Part shown: piece after piece, positions 52,514 through 64,000 of the stretch
Numbering within the stretch: position 1 is the stretch's first letter
How the letters are laid out: the number at the start of each line of letters is the position of its first letter
Source: Varunaivibrio sulfuroxidans
GTDB taxonomy: Bacteria; Pseudomonadota; Alphaproteobacteria; Rhodospirillales; Magnetovibrionaceae
DNA: 64,000 nucleotides
Assembly (NCBI RefSeq): GCF_029318635.1
Contig: NZ_CP119676.1
Coordinates: 884,614-948,613, forward strand
Direction of reading: 5' to 3'
Program-made: the position numbers and the translations under genes
The notes under the pieces: model-generated
Seen by the model: the letters and a program-made list of their open reading frames with translations, nothing else
Databases searched by the model: none
What the model was told of the DNA's origin: nothing

Positions 52514-54418
52514 TTACCCCTTGGACTCGGCGCGATGATAATTCCTCGCGTCTTGTTCAATGACCGCCGGGCGCGCGGACTTGCGTTTTTGCGCCTCCAA
52601 CAGCACGTCACGGGCGATGGGCGCGGCGGTCGATGACCCGCCGCCACCGTGTTCGACGACCACCGACACCGCATAACGGGGCGCATGGACCGGCGCATAG
52701 GCGACAAAAAGCGCGTGATCGCGCGCCAGCCAAGCCAAATCCTTGTTCTTGCGCACCCCCTGTTCGCGTTCGAGTTTGGTGATTCTACGCACCTGAACGG
52801 TGCCGGATTTTCCCGCCATCTCCATTCCCGCGATATCAATCCGCGAGCGATGCGCCGTTCCATGAGGGGAACTGACCACGGCCGTCATCCCGTCAAGGAC
52901 CACTTTCAGATGGTCGGGATCGAGTCCGACCGAGGGGAAATCGCCACTTTTACGCGGCGTCACCTTTTCCGGGGTCACGATATCGTGCGCCAGATGCGGA
53001 GTCACCGCGATCCCGCCATTGGCCAAACGCGCCGTCATCACCGCCAATTGCAGGGGGGTCGTCAGAACATAACCCTGCCCGATTCCCGCGATCAAGGTTT
53101 CCCCCGTTTGCCACGGCGTGCCCATGGCGCCCATTTTCCATTTGCGGGTCGGCATCAGGCCTGTGTTCTCTCCAGGCAGGTCGATCCCCAACTTGGCGCC
53201 CATCCCCAATCGATTGGCCATCGCCGAGATGGCGTCGATACCCAGCCTACGCGCCACTTCGTAAAAATAAACGTCACACGATTGAGTGATCGCCTTTCTC
53301 ATATCCACCCGACCGTGTCCGGACCTTTTCCAGCAATGAAAAACGGCGTTGCCCAGGGTCAATGAGCCCGAACAAAACAGCTCGTTGGTCGAGGAAATCA
53401 CCCCCTTTTCCAAAGCCGCCAACGCCACCACCATCTTGAAGGTCGATCCCGGAGAATATTGCCCGGCGATCGCCTTATTGGTCAGTGGCGCCATCGGGTT
53501 GGAAACCAAGTCCTGCCATTCCTGGTTGGACAATCCGCGATTGAACGCGTTGGGGTCGAAACTGGGTGTCGAAGACATCGCCAGGACGCCTCCGGTATGA
53601 ATGTCCAACACCACGCACGCCGCGCTCTGTCCGGCCAATCGTTTGTTGACCATGCGCTGGAGTTCGATATCAATGGTCAATTGCAGATCGACGCCGGGCT
53701 GACCTTCCTGGCGCGATAATTCGCGGATTACTCGACCGAGAGCATTGACCTCGACCTGGGAGCTGCCCCCCGTACCCCGCAGCGCCAAATCGTAAACCTT
53801 CTCGACGCCTGCCTTGCCGATGCGAAATCCCGGCAATTCCATCAACGGGTCGGAGTTGATATCCTTTTCGCTGACGCTGGAAACATAACCGATAACATGG
53901 GCGACTTCTCGCCCGTCGATATATTTCCGGCTTTGCCCTTCGTCGATCATGACGCCGGGAAGATCCGGCGTGTTGACCTCTATGCGCGAGACCTCGTTCC
54001 AATCCAAATTATCGCGTACCGTAACCGGAACGAACGCCCGTTTACGACGAATTTCACGCAAAATCCGTCGTTTATCGCTGGGGCTGATGGCCACGATTTG
54101 GCCCAGACGCTCCAACGTCATCTCGACGCTCGGTGTTTGCTCGGGCACGAGAACGGAACGGTAGTTCTGGCGATTAACCGCCAGAGGCCGACCAAAGCGA
54201 TCGACGATGGGGCCTCGGGGTGGAAGCAGAAGGCGAAGGTTAATCCGGTTCTCATCGGCCAGAGTGGCGTAACGGGCGGCTTCGACCACCTGCAAATAAT
54301 ACATGCGTCCGACCAACCCGGACAGCAGCAACACCTTTCCCCCCGCCAGCAGGGCGACGCGTCGGTTGAACAGTTTCAGTCGCTCGGAATCTCTGTGCAT
54401 GACCACGTCCCCGCTCAC
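52514..54418 (-). CDS. mrdA: penicillin-binding protein 2 (elongasome transpeptidase)
   Basis: A 634-residue transpeptidase with one N-terminal membrane segment (LLAGGKVLLLSGLVGRMYYL), a dimerisation domain and a transpeptidase domain. S325 is the active Ser in SPGSTFK; SCD is the SxN-like motif; KSGT is the KTG motif. Partner of RodA. The start used is GTG at 54418, directly after the mreD stop; an ATG at 54400 (MHRDSERLK) with GGGGA upstream is equally credible. Part of the five-gene mre cluster. Confidence 0.96.
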   Translation of the reverse strand: MSGDVVMHRDSERLKLFNRRVALLAGGKVLLLSGLVGRMYYLQVVEAARYATLADENRINLRLLLPPRGPIVDRFGRPLAVNRQNYRSVLVPEQTPSVEMTLERLGQIVAISPSDKRRILREIRRKRAFVPVTVRDNLDWNEVSRIEVNTPDLPGVMIDEGQSRKYIDGREVAHVIGYVSSVSEKDINSDPLMELPGFRIGKAGVEKVYDLALRGTGGSSQVEVNALGRVIRELSRQEGQPGVDLQLTIDIELQRMVNKRLAGQSAACVVLDIHTGGVLAMSSTPSFDPNAFNRGLSNQEWQDLVSNPMAPLTNKAIAGQYSPGSTFKMVVALAALEKGVISSTNELFCSGSLTLGNAVFHCWKRSGHGRVDMRKAITQSCDVYFYEVARRLGIDAISAMANRLGMGAKLGIDLPGENTGLMPTRKWKMGAMGTPWQTGETLIAGIGQGYVLTTPLQLAVMTARLANGGIAVTPHLAHDIVTPEKVTPRKSGDFPSVGLDPDHLKVVLDGMTAVVSSPHGTAHRSRIDIAGMEMAGKSGTVQVRRITKLEREQGVRKNKDLAWLARDHALFVAYAPVHAPRYAVSVVVEHGGGGSSTAAPIARDVLLEAQKRKSARPAVIEQDARNYHRAESKG

Positions 54419-54934
54419 CTACACCATTGCCAGAACGGACCGTTGCCAACGCAGTAAAAGCCACGCGACGAGAGGGAAAAAACCCACCGTCAGGAGGTAC
54501 TGGAAGACCATCGGCCAAACACCGATCAACGATGTGTAATACAGAGACATCACCACCCAAAACATAAGCTGCGTGCCCGCCGCCACCAAGGCGAAGCCTA
54601 ACCAGTGAATGGCGAACGATTTCCCCGTGAAAAAGACCTGCTGACTGAGCACCATGATATGAACCATCAAAAACACCAGGACGCTCACGCCCATCGGAAG
54701 GCCGACGAGGGCGTCCTGCAACACACCCAGGGCGAAGACGGCATACACCGGCAACAATTGAGGGCGATAAATCGTCCAGTGGTAGATCGCCATGATCGGC
54801 AGCACCGGCGCAACCTCCGGCAACCCGGGGATGCGCACGGGAATAACGTTCAAGATCACCGTCAAAACGGCAAGCGCAAAGGGCGTAAGACGGCGCAGCA
54901 TGGCGTCCATGCGCTGAAATAAAGTCGATCTCAT
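54419..54934 (-). CDS. mreD: rod-shape protein MreD
   Basis: A 171-residue hydrophobic protein with about five membrane segments. PEVAPVLPIMAIYHWTIYRP and ALGVLQDALVGLPMGVS are the MreD pattern. It links MreB/MreC with the cell-wall machinery. The start MRSTLFQRMD is chosen; a longer frame is not supported. It lies ten bases after mreC. Confidence 0.92.
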   Translation of the reverse strand: MRSTLFQRMDAMLRRLTPFALAVLTVILNVIPVRIPGLPEVAPVLPIMAIYHWTIYRPQLLPVYAVFALGVLQDALVGLPMGVSVLVFLMVHIMVLSQQVFFTGKSFAIHWLGFALVAAGTQLMFWVVMSLYYTSLIGVWPMVFQYLLTVGFFPLVAWLLLRWQRSVLAMV

Positions 54935-54944
54935 TTTTTTTGGC

Positions 54945-55832
54945 TCATCGCTTTTGGCCGCTTTTCGGCGCCAGGGTGGACGACGAGACATCCAAAACAC
55001 CCCGCAGGCCATAATCGACGACCCGCACGTACTCCAGGCGGTAGCGATCGACAAAGGGCTGAACCACGATCGACTGCTCATCGACCGCCGCCACCAACCC
55101 CACGGGAAGACCGGGAGGGAAAGCCCCCCCGCTTCCCGAGGTGACGATGCGATCGCCGGGCGATACCGTCCCCCCCGGGGGAAGATGAATAAGGGTGGGA
55201 CGGCTGGTATTGTCGCCGGCCAGGATCGCGCGCGTACGCGACGCGGATATGAGCACCGGAATTCGAGAGTTCAAGTCGGTCAGCAAAAGGATCCGGGACG
55301 ACCGCCTGCCGACATCAACGATGCGCCCCACCAAGCCGTCGCCGTTGACCACCGCCAGTCCTTTGCGCACGCCGTCGCGCCGTCCGGCGTTGACAAGCAA
55401 GCTGTTGGCGAACGCCCCGCCGGTATCGGCGACCACCCGCGCGGCGATATACGTGGCCGCGCCCTCGGGCACGTAATGCAGCAGAGCTTTGAGACTGCGG
55501 TTTTCCGCTTCGACGGCGCGGGCGACCTCTTGCCACTGCAACAAGCGGGCGCGCTCTTCGCGAAGGCGCGCATTCTCGGCGCGCACCGACATCAACTCGC
55601 GCAGCTGATTGCTCCAATGATTGACGTTGGCGATCGGCCGCGACACGACATCCAGGACCGGCGAGAAGGCGTCGGAAATCAAGACGCGCATGCGATCAAC
55701 CACATTGACGTCGGCCTTGGCCATGAAAATCAGGGCGATGGCGACCACGACCAGCAGCGCCGAAGCAACATTATGCTGCGCCCCTCGCGCGGAGGGGGAA
55801 ATACCGTGTCCGAATCGTGGGCGAGATTTCAA
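54945..55832 (-). CDS. mreC: rod-shape protein MreC
   Basis: A 295-residue periplasmic protein with an N-terminal membrane segment (VASALLVVVAIALIFMA), a coiled-coil (about 78-115, rich in Arg, Glu and Leu) and the beta domain (GRRDGVRKGLAVVNGDGLVG, VTSGSGGAFPPGLPVG). It starts with TTG at 55832 after AGGGGG. A mini reading frame of 17 codons (55882-55829, MYRNTFERFA then RSGQGVP) ends in a TGA that overlaps the TTG, which may couple translation. Confidence 0.93.
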   Translation of the reverse strand: MKSRPRFGHGISPSARGAQHNVASALLVVVAIALIFMAKADVNVVDRMRVLISDAFSPVLDVVSRPIANVNHWSNQLRELMSVRAENARLREERARLLQWQEVARAVEAENRSLKALLHYVPEGAATYIAARVVADTGGAFANSLLVNAGRRDGVRKGLAVVNGDGLVGRIVDVGRRSSRILLLTDLNSRIPVLISASRTRAILAGDNTSRPTLIHLPPGGTVSPGDRIVTSGSGGAFPPGLPVGLVAAVDEQSIVVQPFVDRYRLEYVRVVDYGLRGVLDVSSSTLAPKSGQKR

Positions 55833-56178
55833 GGCACCCCCTGTCCGCTGCGCGCGAACCGTTCAAAGGTGTTACGATACATATCCGTCGTAACGATAGT
55901 CACGATCGGTTGACACCACGTTAACATACGATGGCAAAACAGAAAAAGTACGGCGCCCGGCTTTTTTCAGGCCCCGAATTTTTTCGGGCCAGGCCATAAC
56001 AAAACCATGCTGTCCATTATGGCTTTTTATCGTGGCCGTTTTAAGGCGTCGTTCACTTCCCCATGCGAATTCTTCCCCCCCACGCGGCCCCTTCGCCGGT
56101 GCGATCCATTTGAGAAATCGCCTCCCCGCGCAAGGCGCGCCGGCACGCGCCCCCGAAAATCCCCGCGCCGAGATCGGA
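55833..56178. other. mreB-mreC gap with a mini reading frame
   Basis: About 346 bases without a long gene between two genes normally close together. It holds the 17-codon frame overlapping the mreC TTG start and may hold a second promoter for mreCD-mrdA-rodA. No clear terminator was seen. Confidence 0.5.
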
Positions 56179-57225
<1,047 letters not shown>

Positions 57226-57302
57226 TCACACCTTGTTGGGAGACGCCATTCAAAGACGCCGCGGGGTCATGCGTCAAGGACCATTCATTAAATTCGGGTC
57301 CA

Positions 57303-57344
57303 CTCATTGGACAATGAGCGCCGGGGGTGGAACCCCGGCGCTCA
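57303..57344 (-). terminator. overlapping hairpins after leuA
   Basis: CTCATTGGACAATGAG (57303-57318, perfect palindrome) overlaps the larger stem TGAGCGCCGGGG / CCCCGGCGCTCA (57315-57344). They share TGAG, so only one can form fully. No T run follows on the minus strand. Likely the end of the leuA message or a control site for mreB. Confidence 0.5.
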
Positions 57345-57372
57345 CAATATACTCAAATCCCGTTCATCAAAG

Positions 57373-58962
57373 CTAGGCGGAAAGCGCCGACGGGGCAGTT
57401 TTTTCCCGTTTCACCAATAACTTGTTGAGCGCATTGATATAAGCCTTAACCGAAGAGACCATGGTGTCGGTATCCGCCGCCTGGCCAATGACGGTGCGCC
57501 CGTCCTCTTCGAGACGAACGGTGACCTCGGCCTGGGCGTCGGTACCCTGGGTCACGGCGTGGACCTGATACAACTGCAGGCGCGCCCGGTGGGGGAACAA
57601 CGCCTTGACGGCGTTGAACGCGGCATCGACCGGCCCGTCGCCCGTCGCGGTGTGACTTTTTTTCACTTCGTCGATGCTCAATTCCAATGTCGCCTCGGGT
57701 GGGTTGTGTTTGGTCCCGCACAAGATTTCCAGCGAGACTAATTTCAAGTAATCGTTGGCGCGCATGACCTCGTCATCGACCAGGGCGACAATATCGTCGT
57801 CGAAAACGTCTTTCTTCTTGTCCGCCAGGTCCTTGAAGCGGCGAAAGGCGTCCTCGACGGCGTTATCGCCGAATTCATAACCCAGGTCCTTCAGTTTTTC
57901 CTTGAAGGCGTGACGTCCCGAATGCTTACCCAAAACCAGTTTCGACTGATTCAGACCCACCGATTCGGGCGACATGATTTCGTAGGTTCCCGCGTGTTTG
58001 AGCATGCCGTCTTGGTGAATACCCGATTCGTGAGCGAAGGCATTGGCCCCGACGATCGCCTTGTTGGGCTGCACCACAAAGCCGGTCACCGCCGAGACCA
58101 GGCGCGACACCTTGGTGATCTGCTCGGTCTTGATCTCGGTCGTGAACGGCAACCTGTCGTGGCGGGTCTTCAGCGCCATTACGGTTTCTTCGAGCGCCGC
58201 GTTGCCCGCCCGCTCGCCCAGGCCGTTGATGGTGCATTCGACCTGGCGCGCCCCCGCGTTGACGGCGGCCAACGAATTGGCGACCGCGACCCCCAAATCG
58301 TTATGGCAATGCACCGAAATGATCGCCTTGTCGATGTTCGGCACGCGGTTTATCAGCATCGCGATCAAGGCGGCGAATTCGTCGGGCATGGCGTAGCCCA
58401 CGGTGTCGGGTATGTTGACGGTTCCCGCCCCGGCACGAATGGCGGCCTCGACGCAACGGCAAAGGAAATCGTGCTCGGTGCGCGAGCCGTCCTCGGCCGA
58501 CCATTCGACATCGTCGCACAGATTGCGCGCCTGGCTCACGCTTTCGACGACTTTTTCAAGCACCCGCTCCGGGGCCATCTGCAACTTGTACTTCATGTGC
58601 AGCGGGCTCGTGGAGATGAAGGTATGGATACGCTTCCTCGCGGTCGGGGCCAACGCCTCGGCGCAGCGTTCGATATCGCCCTTGGCGGCGCGCGCCAGAC
58701 CGCAGACCGTGGAATTTTTAACGACTTTGGCGATTTCATGGACGGATTCGAAATCGCCGATCGAGGCGATCGGAAACCCGGCTTCGATAACATCGACGCC
58801 GAGTTCTTCCAGGGCCAGGGCGATGCGCAGTTTTTCATCCAGGTTCATCGACGCGCCGGGCGATTGCTCGCCGTCGCGCAAGGTGGTGTCGAAAATGACG
58901 ACCCGCCGGGGGTCGGCGGCGGACACACCATCCGCAGCGGATGGGGACGATTGTTCGGTCAT
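57373..58962 (-). CDS. leuA: 2-isopropylmalate synthase
   Basis: A 529-residue enzyme for the first step of leucine synthesis. FDTTLRDGEQSPGASMN carries the metal Asp and catalytic Arg; SVHCHNDLGVAVAN gives the HxH metal ligands; GLGERAGNAALEE is typical. The C-terminal LeuA allosteric domain (about 395-510, LELSIDEVKKSHTATGDGPVD) binds leucine for feedback inhibition. A hairpin (58988-59013) lies 26 bases upstream of the start. It is separate from ilvC by a terminator. Confidence 0.97.
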   Translation of the reverse strand: MTEQSSPSAADGVSAADPRRVVIFDTTLRDGEQSPGASMNLDEKLRIALALEELGVDVIEAGFPIASIGDFESVHEIAKVVKNSTVCGLARAAKGDIERCAEALAPTARKRIHTFISTSPLHMKYKLQMAPERVLEKVVESVSQARNLCDDVEWSAEDGSRTEHDFLCRCVEAAIRAGAGTVNIPDTVGYAMPDEFAALIAMLINRVPNIDKAIISVHCHNDLGVAVANSLAAVNAGARQVECTINGLGERAGNAALEETVMALKTRHDRLPFTTEIKTEQITKVSRLVSAVTGFVVQPNKAIVGANAFAHESGIHQDGMLKHAGTYEIMSPESVGLNQSKLVLGKHSGRHAFKEKLKDLGYEFGDNAVEDAFRRFKDLADKKKDVFDDDIVALVDDEVMRANDYLKLVSLEILCGTKHNPPEATLELSIDEVKKSHTATGDGPVDAAFNAVKALFPHRARLQLYQVHAVTQGTDAQAEVTVRLEEDGRTVIGQAADTDTMVSSVKAYINALNKLLVKREKTAPSALSA

Positions 58963-59392
58963 GGAACTATCCTTGTCTTCTTAGGCTACGCTTTCTTGTT
59001 CTCGTGAAAGCGTATCATCGTTACTCAAAGCGTATGAACGGAGCTACTCATCCCCTGAATACCCGGCGCAAAATGCGTCACAGGCGATACTCAGGGGCGC
59101 CTAAGTCGAAGGAGGCCACCAAGCAGGGGCGTGGCGGAAAAACCGGCGACGGGACGGCTTCCCTCCAGGGGGACATTGAGCGCGCGCGTCGGCGCCGCCG
59201 AGGAAAATTCCCCGCCCGCCGCCATCGCAACCTGCATCCACCTATAGCTCACCGTTATCGCACTCGCTTCTCTGGGGTGTTCGCGCCCCCATAAAAGGGA
59301 AAAGGCGCAAACCTTAGCCGTGCGCCAGGATATAGCATTCTCGGGCGCTGACAACTTTTTTTCACGCCGCCGACGGCGTATATCGCCCGTTT
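58963..59392. other. leuA leader region
   Basis: About 430 bases upstream of leuA. It holds the stem ACGCTTTC / GAAAGCGT (58988-58995 and 59006-59013) and a nearby direct repeat AAAGCGTAT. I looked for a leucine-rich leader peptide and found none. One 87-codon frame on the minus strand lacks any family trait. Confidence 0.45.
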
Positions 59393-59424
59393 AAAAGGGC
59401 GGAACCGAAATGTTCCGCCCTTTT
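59393..59424 (-). terminator. intrinsic terminator of the ilv operon
   Basis: A 13-bp perfect stem AAAAGGGCGGAAC / GTTCCGCCCTTTT around CGAAAT; in the minus direction the right arm ends in TTTT. It lies 30 bases after the ilvC stop. Confidence 0.85.
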
Positions 59425-59453
59425 CGAAAAATCCACGGCGCTGGGACGCGGGC

Positions 59454-61050
<1,597 letters not shown>

Positions 61051-61159
61051 TATCTGTATCTCGCTTTATTATCACGCACCGGATGCAAGGGCGGTCGATG
61101 CGGACGGAATGTCAAGGGTCACGGACGGTTTTAAGGGTGGCTTGAACGCGGCGCGGGGC

Positions 61160-62926
61160 CTACACCAGGACCATGCCTTCTTCGGAAATGGGCTTGGCCG
61201 ACGTATCGTCGGGACCGAAAAGCATTTCATTGTGGGCCGCCCCCGAGGGGATCATCGGAAAACAGTTTTCCTTTTCATCGACGCAAATATCGGCGATCAC
61301 TGGCCCCTCCGTGGCCAACATCTCGGCGATGGCGCCATCAAGGTCGGCCATTTTTTCGGCGCGCACGCCGTGGGCGCCGAACGCCTCGGCCAATTTAACG
61401 AAGTCGGGCAGGCTTTCCATATAGCTTTCCGAATAGCGCCCGCCATGGAGCAGTTCCTGCCACTGGCGCACCATGCCCATGTACTGGTTGTTGAGAATGA
61501 AAATTTTGACCGGCAGACGATACTGCACCAGCGTCGCCATTTCCTGGATATTCATTTGGATCGACGCCTCGCCCGCGATATCGACAACCAGCGCCTTGGG
61601 ATGGGCGACCTGGACGCCGAGCGCCGCGGGCAAGCCGTAGCCCATGGTGCCCAACCCGCCGGAGGTCATCCACCGGTTCGGCCTGTCGAATTTGAAATAC
61701 TGCGCCGCCCACATTTGGTGTTGGCCGACCTCGGTGCTGACGTAGACTTCCTTGCTCTGCTTGCGGGTAAGTTCGTATAGACGCTGGATCGCGTATTGCG
61801 GTTTGATGATGGTGTCATCCAGATTGTAGCGCAGGCACTGGCGATCGCGCCATTTATCGATTTGCTTCCACCAGGACTTCAACGCCTTTTCGTTCATCGC
61901 CGCCTGACTCGTCTTCCAGATTTTGAGAAAATCTTCCAAAACGTGCCCGACGTCGCCCACGATCGGCAGATCCACCGCGATACTCTTGTTGATCGAACTG
62001 GGGTCGATGTCGATATGGATTTTACGCGAGCCGGGCGAAAAGGCATCCAACCGACCGGTGACGCGATCGTCGAAACGCGCCCCGATGCACACCATGACGT
62101 CGCAGTCGTGCATCGCCATGTTGGCTTCATAGGTGCCGTGCATCCCAAGCATCCCCAGGGACAACGGATCGTCTCCCGGAAAAATACCCAGTCCCATCAA
62201 GGTGGTGGTGATCGGAACCCCGGTTAAGCGCACCAAATTGGTCAAAATAGTGCTCGCCCCCGGACCCGAATTAACGACGCCGCCGCCGGCGTAAACGATC
62301 GGGCGCTTCGCCGAAGACAGCATTTTCACCGCTTCTTTGATGGCGGAGATATCGCCCTTAACCGTGGGGCGGTAACTTTTGTGCTTGATCTTACCGGGCG
62401 CCAGATAATCCCCAAGCCCCATCGCCACATCCTTGGGCAGGTCGATCAATACCGGGCCGGGCCGACCGGAGCGCGCGACATAAAAGGCCTCGTGCACCAC
62501 CCGCGCCAGGTCATTGGCGTCCTTGACCAGATAATTGTGCTTGGTGCACGGGCGGGTGATCCCGGTGGTGTCGGCCTCCTGAAAAGCGTCGTTGCCGATC
62601 AGATGGGTCGGCACCTGGCCGGAAATGCAAACCAGGGGAATGCTGTCCATCATCGCGTCGAGCAGACCGGTGACCGCGTTGGTCGCGCCGGGACCGGAGG
62701 TCACCAGCACGACGCCGACCTTGCCGGTGGAGCGGGCGTAACCTTCCGCCGCGTGGACGGAGCCGCCTTCCTGGCGCGAAAGGATGTGACGAATGCGATT
62801 TTGCTGAAAAATGACGTCGTAAATCGGCAGCACGGCCCCTCCGGGATAACCGAAAATGGTATCCACGCCCTGATCCGCCAAGGCTTGGATCAAGATTTGG
62901 GCGCCGGTGAGCTGCTTATGTGACAT
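61160..62926 (-). CDS. ilvB: acetolactate synthase large subunit
   Basis: A 588-residue ThDP enzyme that makes acetolactate and acetohydroxybutyrate. FGYPGGAVLPIYD, RQEGGSVHAAEGYARSTGKV with catalytic Glu, LVTSGPGATN and the central FAD domain are present. The metal/ThDP motif reads AGEASIQMN with E453 in place of the usual Asp, followed by NNQYMGMVRQWQ. AGAGG lies nine bases before the ATG. First gene of the ilvBNC group. Confidence 0.97.
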   Translation of the reverse strand: MSHKQLTGAQILIQALADQGVDTIFGYPGGAVLPIYDVIFQQNRIRHILSRQEGGSVHAAEGYARSTGKVGVVLVTSGPGATNAVTGLLDAMMDSIPLVCISGQVPTHLIGNDAFQEADTTGITRPCTKHNYLVKDANDLARVVHEAFYVARSGRPGPVLIDLPKDVAMGLGDYLAPGKIKHKSYRPTVKGDISAIKEAVKMLSSAKRPIVYAGGGVVNSGPGASTILTNLVRLTGVPITTTLMGLGIFPGDDPLSLGMLGMHGTYEANMAMHDCDVMVCIGARFDDRVTGRLDAFSPGSRKIHIDIDPSSINKSIAVDLPIVGDVGHVLEDFLKIWKTSQAAMNEKALKSWWKQIDKWRDRQCLRYNLDDTIIKPQYAIQRLYELTRKQSKEVYVSTEVGQHQMWAAQYFKFDRPNRWMTSGGLGTMGYGLPAALGVQVAHPKALVVDIAGEASIQMNIQEMATLVQYRLPVKIFILNNQYMGMVRQWQELLHGGRYSESYMESLPDFVKLAEAFGAHGVRAEKMADLDGAIAEMLATEGPVIADICVDEKENCFPMIPSGAAHNEMLFGPDDTSAKPISEEGMVLV

Positions 62927-63195
62927 CGTTCTGGCCTCTTTGCCCGAAGGCGGTTAACGCCCCCCACCCAATGCGGAGCGGCGCGTGTGAATGGTCTAAA
63001 GACGTCCCCACACGCGCCGACCTCAGTCGACTCAAACCGTCACGCGGGGCGGGGAGCGCCCTCAAATTTCGTGAAGTCGCCTTTGCGTCGCACCCCCATC
63101 CCGAGGGCGACGCGAAGAAACACCTTATAACGCAACAGGGCCGCCCTCAAGGGGCGGTCCCGAACCGCGAATAAAGGAAACCTAGTCCCTCAATT
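62927..63195. promoter_or_regulatory. ilvB leader with strong hairpin
   Basis: Ten-base perfect arms GGCGCGTGTG (62980-62989) and CACACGCGCC (63009-63018), plus a second stem of ACCGCCC-type arms near 63139-63162 after miaA. No clear leader peptide rich in Ile, Val or Leu was seen. It may hold the miaA terminator and ilvB control. Confidence 0.5.
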
Positions 63196-64000
63196 TTATC
63201 GGGTCAACAAAAACTGGCGAATAAATGAAAAGATTTCCGGCTTTAGGCTTTCTGAATATTGCGTGTCTATGCGCTTCGCCCGCGATACTTGTCGTCGCAG
63301 CCAAGTCAATTGTCGTTTCGCGTACCGCCGGGAAAGCGTTTTCGCCGCGCTCACGGCATCCTCCAAACGAAGTGTACCCTCCAGATAAGCCTTGATTTGT
63401 TCGACCCCGACCGCGTTCATCACCGCCGCGCCGGGCGGATACCCCAAAGCCAGCAGGGCGCGCACCTCGTCCACCGCGCCCCCCGTCATCATGGCGTCGA
63501 ACCGCCGCTCGATGGACGGATACAAAACGCTCCGCTCGGGCGTCAGCGCAAGGATGTGGAATTGCATATTTTCCAACGTCGCCGCGCGCCGCCGGGGCGC
63601 GGCGCGCCAGGCCGAAAACGTCCGCCCGGTCTGGTGGTAGATCTCCCAGGCGCGGATTAGGCGCTGGGTGTCCCCGGGGGGGATCCGCCGGGCGGCCTCG
63701 GGATCGAAAGCGGCGACTTCCTCGTGGAATGCCGCCGCCCCGAGGGCTTCGCGCCGCCGCGCCGCCCGCGCGCGCATTTCGTCCGGAATATCGGGCATCG
63801 GCGACAACCCCTCGATCAGGGCCTGAAGGTACATCCCCGTCCCGCCGACGACGATGGGCAGGCGCCCCTCATCCTGGGCGGCGCCGATTTCCCGCTGCGC
63901 CATGTCCAGCCAACGCCCAGCGGAACATCCCGCATTCCCAGGCAGAACGCCATACAAACGATGAGGGGCGCACGCTTCCTCTTCGGCGCTGGGACGCGCC
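63196..64000 (-). CDS. miaA: tRNA dimethylallyltransferase MiaA, partial
   Basis: The C-terminal part (268 codons including stop) of MiaA, which adds a dimethylallyl group to A37 of tRNAs reading UNN codons. ARPSAEEEACAPHRLYG, VVGGTGMYLQALIEGL and RRYAKRQLTWLRRQ are diagnostic. The reading frame stays open to the window edge, so the N-terminal P-loop part lies beyond base 64000. The stop is followed by about 270 bases before ilvB. Confidence 0.95.
   Translation of the reverse strand, partial: ARPSAEEEACAPHRLYGVLPGNAGCSAGRWLDMAQREIGAAQDEGRLPIVVGGTGMYLQALIEGLSPMPDIPDEMRARAARRREALGAAAFHEEVAAFDPEAARRIPPGDTQRLIRAWEIYHQTGRTFSAWRAAPRRRAATLENMQFHILALTPERSVLYPSIERRFDAMMTGGAVDEVRALLALGYPPGAAVMNAVGVEQIKAYLEGTLRLEDAVSAAKTLSRRYAKRQLTWLRRQVSRAKRIDTQYSESLKPEIFSFIRQFLLTR

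Noticed and set aside
52510-52863. N-terminal extension of rodA
   Set aside because: It lies within mrdA in another frame; RodA proteins start near MHSSRF.
59091-59354. 87-codon minus-strand frame upstream of leuA
   Set aside because: No ribosome-binding site, no leucine-rich leader pattern, no known family.

Overview
The window is chromosomal DNA of a GC-rich alphaproteobacterium, most likely from the Rhodospirillales or a close relative. Support comes from the gene order miaA-ilvB-ilvN-ilvC-leuA next to mreB-mreC-mreD-mrdA-rodA, the TPR protein-bamB-der cluster, the animal-like long form of deoC, and an acetolactate synthase of the alphaproteobacterial type. This placement is inferred from gene content and protein style; no database search was run.

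Layout. 1-930 holds a decayed IS3-family transposase. A hybrid sensor kinase (GAF-PAS-HisKA-HATPase-REC-REC) and upp follow on the plus strand. From 17.6 kb back to 4.4 kb, on the minus strand, lies a compact operon for nucleoside uptake and breakdown: a SorC-type regulator, deoC, a two-domain aldehyde dehydrogenase, a BMP-type binding protein with its ABC ATPase and two permeases, cdd, a purine nucleoside phosphorylase, deoA and deoB. Many of its joints are ATGA stop/start overlaps. Together with upp it could import nucleosides, salvage the bases, and convert deoxyribose to glyceraldehyde-3-phosphate and acetaldehyde, the latter plausibly oxidised by the dehydrogenase. A divergent MFS transporter follows.

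19.0-27.5 kb is an accessory island. It begins with a broken contractile tail-sheath gene carrying a 1-nt frameshift near its start and a perfect 128-bp tandem duplication. After an AT-rich stretch come three tandem copies of a roughly 1.3-kb module. Each encodes a secreted four-cysteine protein followed, beyond an intrinsic terminator, by a GH24-like (T4-lysozyme-type) protein with no signal peptide. The first two lysozyme copies are truncated, and copy 1 also carries an IS630 insertion and an Asp-to-Asn change at a catalytic position. The third is a full 637-residue protein with a LysM domain and a long Pro/Ala/Lys-rich linker. Sequence differences between copies are concentrated in a block spanning the 3' end of the secreted-protein gene and the 5' end of the lysozyme gene. 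I read this as a candidate peptidoglycan-targeting effector with periplasmic immunity partners, amplified and diversified in tandem. The role is inferred, not shown.

28-41.3 kb carries housekeeping and transport genes: a PmtA-like methyltransferase, a cytochrome b561-type protein, the TPR protein-bamB-der cluster, a TupBC-like ABC pair without a binding protein, a TrpXYZ-like ABC operon, moaA, nadK, a VOC protein and two cupredoxin-like secreted proteins, one of which lacks the first copper-ligand region. 41.3-51.2 kb (minus) is a beta-oxidation cluster: FadE-type dehydrogenase, hydroxyacyl-CoA dehydrogenase/hydratase, thiolase, acyl-CoA ligase and an acyltransferase-alpha/beta-hydrolase fusion. 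51.3-64 kb (minus) contains the rod-shape/elongasome genes, the branched-chain amino acid genes, and miaA running off the right edge. I saw no rRNA, tRNA or CRISPR array.
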